From Chitinophagaceae bacterium UBA2789 (GTDB taxonomy: Bacteria > Bacteroidota > Bacteroidia > Chitinophagales > Chitinophagaceae): 17,862 nucleotides of DNA. The stretch is from contig DEHX01000106.1 of NCBI GenBank assembly GCA_002352145.1, positions 1-17,862 on the forward strand, given 5' to 3'. Positions within the stretch are counted from its first letter, which is position 1, and each line of letters begins with the position of its first letter. Both the position numbers and the translations under genes were made by a program. Positions 1 through 7,155 of the stretch are shown one piece after another. The notes below the pieces were generated by a model. That model saw only the letters and a list, made by a program, of their open reading frames with translations. It was not told the DNA's origin and ran no database searches.

Positions 1-2679
1 TACACATGGAATGTGGCAGGGGGTGGCAACTGGAATACTTCCGGTAACTGGACTCCGGCCAGAACCAGTACAGCTGCTTCAGATATTCTGATAATCAACA
101 ATGGCGGCACCAAAACTATTACAAATGTGCCTACACAAACAATCGGCAGATTAGTGATTGCCAACAATACTTCTGTAACCCTATCAGGCGGCGGCGGATC
201 ACAAACACTAACCATTGCCAATGGAACCGGAAATGATTTTATTATTGAAAGCGGATCAACTTTAATTCAGAACAATAATTTAGAGAACATTACCCTTTCA
301 TCTGGTTGCAGCGCTGATATAAGCGGTATCTATGAAGTGAGGGGAACTTTTACCACTACAGCGTCTGGTGCGGTAACTACTGTTTGGGGAGAACTGGTAA
401 ATACTTCAATGATAAATTCCACCACAGCGGATAAACTGGTTTTAAAAAATGGCGCCGTGTATCGTCATAACAGGAATGGAGGCAATGTTCCCACAGCAAC
501 TTGGGAAACCGGCTCTGATTTATTAATTTCTGGTGTTACAAATTCTTTGCCCGGAAACCTCAGCCAGTCTTTTGATGATTTTGAGTGGAATAACCCGGGA
601 CAAACCACCGGATTTAATCTTGGCGGAGCTATTACATCTGTTGCAGGTGATTTTAAGGTGACCAATACCAATAACTACGGTTTGTTTTTGACCAATACCT
701 CCGGAAGCACTTATAGTTTATCGGTTTCAGGAGATCTTTTTTTATCTGGTAATTCTTGGCTTTCTTTAACCAATGGCGATAATATCACAGCTACTATTGA
801 TATCGCAGGCAATATTATTATGTCCGGCGGTTATTTTGATTATCATGTAGCCACATCGGGAGGTACAACACTTAATAAAATAGTTGTAAATGTAAGCGGA
901 GATGTATTGATAACTGGGGGTATATATGACTTTGCCTGGGGTAATTCCAATGCTGCTAATTTCACAGAATTGCGCCTGGGAGGAAATCTTTCTGTGTCTG
1001 GCACCGGCATTTTCAGAACAACAACAACCGATGCAGATATTTCCAACGGTACAGTTTACTTCAATGGCCCGGGTAACCTGCAAACTTTTTATGCAGAAAC
1101 ACCGGCAAATATTACTTATGTAAATTTTACTGTGAATAACAGACTTCGTTTATTATCAGACAGGATTCTTGCCAGTAATAATGTGGCTGGATGGGCAGAT
1201 CAGTTTATTATTAATAGCGGCGGCAGTATCGATCTGAGTACATACCGAATAATAAGTTCAACGGGTTCTTCTGCAGCGGCAAACAGTTCCATTGTGTTAC
1301 AAGCAGGTGCAGAAATTATTACCGCCAATGCTGATGGTCTACAGTTAAATGAAACGAATGGCTCTGTTTCTACAGCCATTGCCAACAGAACATATAGCAG
1401 CGGGGCCAATTATGTTTATAATGGTTCGGTAGTACAAAACAGCGGGATATTCACTACTAGTCCAGTGGTCAACCAGGTTAATAATCTTACCATTAATAAT
1501 ACTTCCGGAACGTATAGTACGGGACTTACACTGCAGCAACCAATAGCTGTGAATGGGAATTGCTTTTTTACGGCAGGTGTTATTACAACTTCTTTGACGG
1601 ATATTCTAATCATTAATGATGGTGCGACTGCCACTGGTGCCAATAACAATTCATCAAACCCTTCTTTTGTGAACGGACCTGTTCGCAAAGTGGGTAACGA
1701 TGCGTTTGAGTTTCCTGTTGGAAAGATAAATGCGGGTTACCGGCCCTGCAGCATATCGGCCCCGGCACTTACAACAGATGTATATACGGCAGAGTATATG
1801 AGGGATAATGCCACTGCGCTTGGCGCAATAACAGCTCCGGGTTTACAGGCGGTCAGTAACTGTGAATACTGGGATATTGACAGAACAGCGGGTACATCTT
1901 CTGTAAATGTTACATTATCGTGGAGCAGCATCAGCCCCTGTAATACAGGTGCAGCTGTAAGCGATTTAGATGATATAACAGTTGCACATTTTGACGGCAA
2001 TAACTGGAACTCCCACGGATCAAGTGCCATAAACGGGATGGCCACCTCAGGTACGGTTACCTGGAATGGCGTTAATAATTTCAGCACTTTTTCCCTGGGT
2101 ATTAAAAGCTCACAATCGCCACTATCTGTAAAGTTTACCAATCTCACAGCTTATCCTTCGGGTTCTGCTAATATCATTGAATGGACGATCAATGAGGAAT
2201 CCGGTGTACAGGATTACGAAGTACAACGTTCATCGAATGGTGCAAACTTTATTACAATAAACACTACACTTGCCCGGAATAATAGTGGAAGCAATGAGAA
2301 ATACAGGTTCAGGGAGGAACAACCAGGTACGGATAAATTATTTTACCGGATCAAAGCAAATGAACTGGATGGTACTATCACCTACAGCCCGGTTGCCAAA
2401 GTGATAAGAAGTGGTAGTAACGAAGATGCCATAAAACTTTATCCCAATCCTGTTACCGGAAAACAGTTTAGCCTTCAGCTCAATAAACTGGAGAAAGGAA
2501 ATTATGTACTCCGGCTGATCAACAGTAAAGGACAGGAAGTGCATCAGTTTTCTCTGCAGCATGCAGGCGGGTATTTATACCGTTCGGTTGAGTTACCGTC
2601 AAATATTCCTGTGGGAATATATTACCTGCTTATGACTGGAAATGAAGTTATGTTTAGATCTGCCTTAATTGTTCAATAG
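1..2679 (+). CDS. T9SS-sorted surface/adhesin-like protein, 5' truncated
   Basis: The frame is open to the left edge (first codons read YTWNVAGGGNW), so the true start lies outside the window; 892 residues are visible. Residues about 1-560 are rich in G, N, S and T with many short beta-strand-like stretches (for example SGGGGSQTLTIANGTGN), as in beta-solenoid or adhesin-type exported proteins. About residues 560-700 contain the segment GPVRKVGNDAFEFPVG and following beta-rich sequence of a kind common in large Bacteroidota exported proteins. About residues 704-805 form an FN3-like module (SVKFTNLTAYPSG, then DYEVQRSSNGANF, then LFYRIKANELDG). The end, from LYPNP at residue 813, is a type A C-terminal sorting domain, which in known systems directs export by the type IX system and surface attachment. 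Substrate or ligand is unknown. No catalytic motif is visible. Confidence is high for the sorting domain and low for any specific function. Confidence 0.88.
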   Translation, partial: YTWNVAGGGNWNTSGNWTPARTSTAASDILIINNGGTKTITNVPTQTIGRLVIANNTSVTLSGGGGSQTLTIANGTGNDFIIESGSTLIQNNNLENITLSSGCSADISGIYEVRGTFTTTASGAVTTVWGELVNTSMINSTTADKLVLKNGAVYRHNRNGGNVPTATWETGSDLLISGVTNSLPGNLSQSFDDFEWNNPGQTTGFNLGGAITSVAGDFKVTNTNNYGLFLTNTSGSTYSLSVSGDLFLSGNSWLSLTNGDNITATIDIAGNIIMSGGYFDYHVATSGGTTLNKIVVNVSGDVLITGGIYDFAWGNSNAANFTELRLGGNLSVSGTGIFRTTTTDADISNGTVYFNGPGNLQTFYAETPANITYVNFTVNNRLRLLSDRILASNNVAGWADQFIINSGGSIDLSTYRIISSTGSSAAANSSIVLQAGAEIITANADGLQLNETNGSVSTAIANRTYSSGANYVYNGSVVQNSGIFTTSPVVNQVNNLTINNTSGTYSTGLTLQQPIAVNGNCFFTAGVITTSLTDILIINDGATATGANNNSSNPSFVNGPVRKVGNDAFEFPVGKINAGYRPCSISAPALTTDVYTAEYMRDNATALGAITAPGLQAVSNCEYWDIDRTAGTSSVNVTLSWSSISPCNTGAAVSDLDDITVAHFDGNNWNSHGSSAINGMATSGTVTWNGVNNFSTFSLGIKSSQSPLSVKFTNLTAYPSGSANIIEWTINEESGVQDYEVQRSSNGANFITINTTLARNNSGSNEKYRFREEQPGTDKLFYRIKANELDGTITYSPVAKVIRSGSNEDAIKLYPNPVTGKQFSLQLNKLEKGNYVLRLINSKGQEVHQFSLQHAGGYLYRSVELPSNIPVGIYYLLMTGNEVMFRSALIVQ

Positions 2680-2724
2680 CATTTCGGGGCATTTCGAAAG
2701 CTAGCTTTTGATTCTTGAAGTTAT

Positions 2725-3141
2725 TCATCGCAACTTATCAAGGCTCTTCACCAGTTTCTCGTCTTTTCGTATATCCCTGAAAGCAAAAAAATAGCTGGCA
2801 AGAAAAACGAAAGGCAGTATAGCGTACAAGGCAAGTGTAGTATTGGTCAGTTTATTCATCAGCATGATATAACGGACTATAATTACAATTGAAAGCAATA
2901 AACCCAGCAGGCAAAGCCGAATCTGCATTTTCCTGTCCTTAAAAAGAAAAATAGTTACGGTAGATAGTATTATTGACCCGCCGGTAAGTATCAGCAGGAA
3001 AAAATCGCTGGCAGCATCAATCACCTTATCCGCCTGCATATTCTTAATTGCTTCTTTACCGGTTACAAAAGGGAACATGAAACTGAGCACCGCTGCAATA
3101 GTGGCAAGCAATAACCAAAGTGTTTGTCGTCTCTGAATCAT
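2725..3141 (-). CDS. DUF4293 family integral membrane protein
   Basis: A 138-residue protein with four hydrophobic segments, at about residues 8-28, 45-66, 73-93 and 105-121, so it should be a four-helix inner-membrane protein. The start MIQRRQTLWLLLATI and the charged tail RKDEKLVKSLDKLR match my recollection of DUF4293, a family restricted to Bacteroidota with no known function. It lies 35 bp downstream of glyA on the same strand with only a weak AT-rich hairpin between them, so it is probably co-transcribed. No catalytic or binding motif is visible. Confidence 0.85.
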   Translation of the reverse strand: MIQRRQTLWLLLATIAAVLSFMFPFVTGKEAIKNMQADKVIDAASDFFLLILTGGSIILSTVTIFLFKDRKMQIRLCLLGLLLSIVIIVRYIMLMNKLTNTTLALYAILPFVFLASYFFAFRDIRKDEKLVKSLDKLR

Positions 3142-3176
3142 TTAACTGATTTTATTCTCAAAGAATATTTTTATAA

Positions 3177-4454
3177 TTAACCAAGTTCAGGATACAGCGG
3201 GAACTGCTGCATGAAAGCCTTCACTTCATCTTTTGTTTTGTTGATAGTTGCTTCATCATCAGTATTCATTAATACTGTGTCAATATAAGATACAACAGTT
3301 TCCATATGATCCTCTTTTAATCCCCTGGTGGTAATAGCTGGAACGCCAACCCTTATGCCCGATGTTACAAAAGGAGATTTATCATCAAAAGGCACTGCAT
3401 TTTTATTTAGTGTAATGTGGGCTTTGTCCAGCGTTTCCTGTGCTTTTTTGCCGGTCAGGTTTTTGTTCCGAAGATCAATCAGCATCAGGTGGTTGTCCGT
3501 ACCACCACTGATTAGCTGGTAACCCCGGTTTACAAATGATTTGGCCATAGCCTGTGCATTGGCAATTACTTGTTTGCCGTATGATTTAAAATCTTCAGAT
3601 AGAATTTCACCAAAGGCTACAGCTTTGGCTGCAATTACATGCTCCAGTGGTCCGCCCTGTGAGCCGGGAAACACGGCGAGGTCAAGCAACTGGCTCATGG
3701 TCCTTAAATTGCCTTTTGGATCTTTTATTCCCCATGGGTTTTCAAAATCGTTGCGTAGCATAATAACACCTCCTCTCGGTCCACGCAGTGTTTTATGGGT
3801 TGTAGAAGAAACGATATGGCAATGTTCAAAAGGATCATTCAATAAACCTGTTGCTATCAGGCCGGCCGGGTGTGCAATATCAGCAAATACTACAGCTCCT
3901 ATTTCATCGGCTACGGCACGGATTCTTTTATAATCCCAGTCACGGCTGTAAGCAGAAGCGCCACAAATGATCATCTTTGGTTTTTCTTCTCTTGCTTTGG
4001 CCTCCAGTTGTTCATAATCGATAATACCATCTTTCGTTACTCCATAATGAATAGCATGGTAAGTTTTGCCACTAAAGTTGGCGGGACTACCATGGGTCAG
4101 GTGGCCGCCCATACTCAGGTCAAGGCCTAGGAATTTTTCACCCGGTTTCATCACTGCCAGGAAGACAGCAGCATTAGCGGAAGCACCGCTATGCGGCTGC
4201 ACATTGGCCCAGCTGCAGTTGAAAACTTTTTTTAGTCTTTCTATGGCTAATGTTTCTATCTCATCAACTACTTCGCAACCGCCATAGTATCTTTTGCCGG
4301 GATAACCTTCTGCATATTTATTGGTAGGAACGGTTCCCATTGCCTGCATTACCTGCAGGGAAGTGAAATTTTCGGAAGCGATAAGTTCTATACCGCTGCG
4401 CTGACGGTCCAGCTCTTTGCGAATGAGGTCGAAAACCAAAGTATCTTTTTGCAT
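3177..4454 (-). CDS. glyA: Serine hydroxymethyltransferase
   Basis: Cytosolic PLP enzyme that interconverts serine plus tetrahydrofolate with glycine plus 5,10-methylene-tetrahydrofolate, feeding one-carbon metabolism. The 425-residue protein has the family hallmarks: ELIASENFTS near residue 23, KYAEGYPGKRYYGG at 46-59, QPHSGASAN at 86-94, DIAHPAGLI around 192-200, and the PLP-binding site TTHKTLRGPRGG, where K221 should form the internal aldimine. The length is normal. The frame extends upstream to a TTG at 4478, but that would place part of a TATTTTTG promoter element inside the gene. The ATG at 4454, giving MQKDTLVFDLI, is the better start. DUF4293 follows on the same strand, and a nucleotidyltransferase diverges upstream. 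Confidence 0.97.
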   Translation of the reverse strand: MQKDTLVFDLIRKELDRQRSGIELIASENFTSLQVMQAMGTVPTNKYAEGYPGKRYYGGCEVVDEIETLAIERLKKVFNCSWANVQPHSGASANAAVFLAVMKPGEKFLGLDLSMGGHLTHGSPANFSGKTYHAIHYGVTKDGIIDYEQLEAKAREEKPKMIICGASAYSRDWDYKRIRAVADEIGAVVFADIAHPAGLIATGLLNDPFEHCHIVSSTTHKTLRGPRGGVIMLRNDFENPWGIKDPKGNLRTMSQLLDLAVFPGSQGGPLEHVIAAKAVAFGEILSEDFKSYGKQVIANAQAMAKSFVNRGYQLISGGTDNHLMLIDLRNKNLTGKKAQETLDKAHITLNKNAVPFDDKSPFVTSGIRVGVPAITTRGLKEDHMETVVSYIDTVLMNTDDEATINKTKDEVKAFMQQFPLYPELG

Positions 4455-4458
4455 AAGG

Positions 4459-4493
4459 CAAAAATAAGAGAGTAACAATGGAATAGCCCCAAA
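4459..4493 (-). promoter_or_regulatory. Putative glyA promoter (-33 TTTG / -7 TATTTTTG)
   Basis: Read on the minus strand, TATTTTTG (4466-4459) is a perfect match to the Bacteroidota -7 element TAnnTTTG. A TTTG lies 23 bp upstream (4493-4490) as a possible -33 element. Only four bases separate the -7 box from the ATG at 4454, so the transcript would start at or within a few bases of the start codon. Confidence 0.5.
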
Positions 4494-4525
4494 CTGTTCA
4501 GGATTTTGTTTTATTCTAAAAGTAT

Positions 4526-4533
4526 TACTTTCG
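4526..4533 (+). promoter_or_regulatory. Candidate -7 element TACTTTCG for the nucleotidyltransferase
   Basis: TACTTTCG matches TAnnTTTG at five of six defined positions. A TTTG about 17 bp upstream could be the -33 element. It would give a leader of about 54 bases that includes the 4555-4571 hairpin. No experimental support. Confidence 0.35.
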
Positions 4534-4554
4534 TTGGCTTTTGATTAGTTACCA

Positions 4555-4571
4555 CCGGCAGTAATTGCCGG
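4555..4571 (+). promoter_or_regulatory. Small leader hairpin upstream of the nucleotidyltransferase
   Basis: A perfect 6-bp inverted repeat CCGGCA / TGCCGG with a 5-base loop (GTAAT), ending 21 bases before the ATG at 4593. No T-tract follows, so it is not an intrinsic terminator. It could be an operator or an mRNA leader structure, or chance. Confidence 0.3.
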
Positions 4572-4592
4572 ACAAATACAGTGGCTTAACAC

Positions 4593-5582
4593 ATGAAAGC
4601 TATCATACCAGTAGCCGGTGCAGGCACCAAGCTGCGTCCACATAGTTACACTCAGCCCAAGGCTTTGATTCCATTGGCGGGTAAAACAGTTCTAAGTATC
4701 ATCATTGACCAGTTAAAAAGTGCAGGAATCAATGAGTTTGTTTTTATTGTTGGTTACCTGGGCGATAAGATACAAGACTACGTAAAGGCAAAATACCCGG
4801 ATATAAAGGCACATTATGTTCACCAGTACGACAGGCAGGGAGTAGGACATGCCATTAAGCTGGCCAGGACCATTATTAACCAGGATGAAGTATTTGTAGT
4901 GTTAGGAGATACCATTTGTGAATATGATGTACAGGAAGTAGTGAACAGTCCACATTCCATGATCGGTGTAAGAAAAGTGGATGACCCAAGAGATTTTGGT
5001 GTGGCAGAAATTGACGAAGACTGCTCAATCAGTCATGTGGTAGAAAAGCCACAGATACCTAAATCCAATATGGCGATGGTTGGCTTGTACAAGATCAGGG
5101 AAAGCGACCAGATGTTTCAATGCCTGGAGAATAATATCCGCCAGGGGCTTCGGAGTCATGGTGAGTACAGCCTGACAGATGCTTTAGACTGTATGATCAA
5201 AATGGGAGTGCAGTTCAAGTCATTTAAGGTCGAGAATTGGTTTGATTGTGGTCGTAAGGAAACATTACTCGAATCAAACGCCACATTGTTGAAAAAATTT
5301 GCTCCTGTAACAGATGCCCGTCTGTATGAAAATACTGTTGTTATACCTCCTGTAAGTATTGGTGCAGGGTGCACCATCAAAAACTCGATTATCGGGCCAA
5401 ATGTTACGATCGGTGAAAATACTGTGATTGACGATTCTATTGTTAAGAACTCCATTATTGGTTCTTTCTCCAATCTCTTTGATATTGTACTGGATGAATC
5501 AGTTATCGGCAGCGACACCAATCTCCGGGGAGAAACCCGTTCACTGAATATTGGTGATAACACAAGTATTGACCTTGGATAG
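4593..5582 (+). CDS. Sugar-1-phosphate nucleotidyltransferase with left-handed beta-helix tail
   Basis: A 329-residue cytosolic enzyme expected to join a sugar 1-phosphate to an NTP, making an NDP-sugar for envelope polysaccharide or cofactor synthesis. The N-terminal Rossmann-like domain (about 1-235) shows the signature GAGTKLRPHSYTQPKALIPL: the glycine-rich NTP loop at residues 9-15 and the conserved PKAL lysine at 23. It also has VLGD at 103-106, with D106 the likely metal ligand, and EKP at 151-153. The usual GxGTRL arginine is lysine here (K13). Residues about 248-318 are imperfect hexapeptide repeats (VSIGAGC, SIIGPNVTIGENTVI, SVIGSDTNL) of the left-handed beta-helix type, as in two-domain archaeal and bacterial sugar nucleotidyltransferases. 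The sugar and nucleotide cannot be read from sequence. Divergent from glyA, and 59 bp upstream of the next gene. Confidence 0.88.
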   Translation: MKAIIPVAGAGTKLRPHSYTQPKALIPLAGKTVLSIIIDQLKSAGINEFVFIVGYLGDKIQDYVKAKYPDIKAHYVHQYDRQGVGHAIKLARTIINQDEVFVVLGDTICEYDVQEVVNSPHSMIGVRKVDDPRDFGVAEIDEDCSISHVVEKPQIPKSNMAMVGLYKIRESDQMFQCLENNIRQGLRSHGEYSLTDALDCMIKMGVQFKSFKVENWFDCGRKETLLESNATLLKKFAPVTDARLYENTVVIPPVSIGAGCTIKNSIIGPNVTIGENTVIDDSIVKNSIIGSFSNLFDIVLDESVIGSDTNLRGETRSLNIGDNTSIDLG

Positions 5583-5609
5583 ACCAGTCATTAGCCTTGA
5601 GTCAATAGT

Positions 5610-5617
5610 TATCTTTA
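5610..5617 (+). promoter_or_regulatory. Weak candidate -7 element TATCTTTA before the flavoenzyme gene
   Basis: TATCTTTA matches TAnnTTTG except for the last base and lies 24 bases before the ATG at 5642. No convincing -33 element accompanies it, so read-through from the nucleotidyltransferase is equally possible. Confidence 0.25.
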
Positions 5618-5641
5618 CTACATCAAAACAAATCCTTACTG

Positions 5642-6598
5642 ATGCAGGCTCAATTCTCCAACCGAATTACCCAACTTTTTGGCATTGAATACCCCATTAT
5701 TCAGGCAGGTATGATCTGGGCCAGCGGCTGGCGATTGGCCAGTGCTGTAAGCAATGCCGGCGGCCTGGGAATCATCGGAGCTGGTTCCATGTACCCGGAT
5801 GTTTTTAGGGAGCATTTGCAGAAATGCAAGGCTGCTATTGATAAACCATTTGCCGTCAACCTGCCATTGCTTTACCCGGACATAGATAAACACATAAACA
5901 TATTAATTGAAGAGGATGTAAAAATTGTTTTTACTTCAGCTGGCAATCCAAAAACATGGACAGGTATGCTGAAAGAAAAGGGTATCACGGTAGTGCATGT
6001 GGTCAGTTCATCCAAGTTTGCCCGTAAGGCAGAAGAGGCAGGCTGTGATGCGGTGGTGGCAGAGGGTTTTGAAGCAGGTGGGCATAACGGGAGAGAGGAA
6101 ACAACTACTATGGTACTTATCCCGGCGGTGGTTAATGCAGTTAATATTCCTGTGATTGCTGCCGGGGGTATTGCCACGGGTCGTCAAATGCTGGCAGCAA
6201 TGGTGCTTGGGGCTGAAGGGGTACAAATGGGAAGCCGGTTTGTTGCCAGTGAGGAAGCCTCGTCACATAACAGTTTTAAGCAGGCTGTGATTCGTTCTTC
6301 AGAAGGCGATACTCAATTGATGATGAAACAACTTACTCCTGTAAGGCTGCTAAAAAATGCCTTTTTTACCGAGGTACAGCAGGCCGAACTCAGGGGGGCA
6401 ACCGTGGAAGAGTTAAAGACGTTATTAGGAAGGGCAAGGGCAAAAAAAGGGATGTTTGAAGGAGATATAGAGCAGGGTGAACTGGAAATCGGGCAGGTAA
6501 GTGCCATACTGGACGATATTTTGCCTGCCGGGCAGATTGTAAAGAATGTGTGGCAGGAATTTATGAACGGTTTGGCCGAACCCGTAAAAATGCTTTAA
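5642..6598 (+). CDS. Nitronate monooxygenase / enoyl-ACP reductase II (FabK)-like flavoprotein
   Basis: A 318-residue FMN-binding TIM-barrel protein of the NMO/2-nitropropane dioxygenase family, which also contains the FabK enoyl-ACP reductases. Typical features in order: the N-terminal IEYPIIQAGMIWASG (residues 15-29), NAGGLGIIGAG (38-48), EAGGHNG (144-150) with the family's conserved histidine at 148, and the FMN-phosphate segments VIAAGGIATGRQM (171-183) and GAEGVQMGSRFVASEE (190-205). The soluble, normal-length protein could detoxify nitronates or act in fatty-acid synthesis. Sequence motifs alone do not separate the two, and no fatty-acid genes flank it. It lies between the nucleotidyltransferase and a small secreted protein on the same strand. 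Confidence 0.88.
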   Translation: MQAQFSNRITQLFGIEYPIIQAGMIWASGWRLASAVSNAGGLGIIGAGSMYPDVFREHLQKCKAAIDKPFAVNLPLLYPDIDKHINILIEEDVKIVFTSAGNPKTWTGMLKEKGITVVHVVSSSKFARKAEEAGCDAVVAEGFEAGGHNGREETTTMVLIPAVVNAVNIPVIAAGGIATGRQMLAAMVLGAEGVQMGSRFVASEEASSHNSFKQAVIRSSEGDTQLMMKQLTPVRLLKNAFFTEVQQAELRGATVEELKTLLGRARAKKGMFEGDIEQGELEIGQVSAILDDILPAGQIVKNVWQEFMNGLAEPVKML

Positions 6599-6663
6599 TT
6601 TTATCTGTCACCATGAACCGGTTCTGTGCGGAGAGTTTGAAAATAACCGTCAAAACAACGACA

Positions 6664-7077
6664 ATGAAACAAAAATCTATCCTTCTGGCATTTTCTCTTA
6701 TGGGATTTGTTGTTGCGAAAGCAAATAACGGCCCCGGCGATGGCCTTACTTCAGGACAGGCTGGCAAAAAGGATGAAGTCAATGGAACTGTTGTGCACTC
6801 CGAAACCAGGAAGCCGCTTAAAGATGTAACCATTACTGCTTACCTGGTTTCAAAAAAAGAAAAAATCAGTGCTACCAATGACATTGGAGAATTTTCTTTC
6901 GATGAATTAAAGCCAGGTACGTACAAGTTTGTGTTTGAAAAAGCCGGTTTCAGGAAAGTTACAAAAGAGAAGGTGGTGGTGAAAACCGACGAAGCATTCC
7001 AGATGAATATCGAGATGATAGAAGCTGGGGATTATGATATAATGCCATCTCCTTTTAACATTGGAGGAGGAATTTAA
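6664..7077 (+). CDS. Small secreted carboxypeptidase-regulatory-like domain protein
   Basis: A 137-residue protein. The ATG at 6664 gives a clear signal peptide, MKQKSILLAFSLMGFVVAKA, with likely cleavage after AKA. The frame is open further upstream into the previous gene, but that extension would bury the signal peptide. Residues about 38-120 fit the CarboxypepD_reg-like beta-sandwich: VNGTVV, TRKPLKDVTITAY, NDIGEFSFDELKPGTYKF and EKAGFRKVTKEKV. In Bacteroidota this fold is best known at the N-terminus of TonB-dependent receptors. Here it stands alone, with no barrel and no sorting domain, so the product is probably periplasmic. A strong terminator follows 20 bp downstream. Function unknown. 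Confidence 0.82.
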   Translation: MKQKSILLAFSLMGFVVAKANNGPGDGLTSGQAGKKDEVNGTVVHSETRKPLKDVTITAYLVSKKEKISATNDIGEFSFDELKPGTYKFVFEKAGFRKVTKEKVVVKTDEAFQMNIEMIEAGDYDIMPSPFNIGGGI

Positions 7078-7097
7078 AAAAGTATCTATGTTAAGAT

Positions 7098-7134
7098 AAA
7101 GGGCCGTCTGTTAAGACGGCCCTTTTCATTTTTC
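7098..7134 (+). terminator. Intrinsic terminator, 12-bp stem
   Basis: AAAGGGCCGTCT (7098-7109) pairs perfectly with AGACGGCCCTTT (7114-7125) around the loop GTTA, followed by a T-rich run (TTTTCATTTTT). It lies between converging genes and ends the 4593-7077 unit. On the minus strand the following sequence is less T-rich, so it may act weakly for the 7156-7992 gene as well. Confidence 0.88.
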
Positions 7135-7155
7135 ATGGCTGGTTTTGGGCTATAA

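Noticed and set aside
1737..2147. Minus-strand 136-codon frame inside the T9SS protein gene
   Set aside because: It lies wholly within a confident coding region on the other strand and shows no motif or start signal.
2679..2708. Direct repeat GCATTTCG x2 followed by the palindrome AAAGCTAGCTTT between converging genes
   Set aside because: The stem would be only 4 bp with a 4-base loop and no T-tract, so it is not supportable as a terminator; the 8-bp repeat could be chance.
3142..3176. AT hairpin TATTCT/AGAATA between glyA and DUF4293 as a terminator
   Set aside because: Six A-T-rich pairs with a 3-base loop are too weak. The two genes are more likely co-transcribed.
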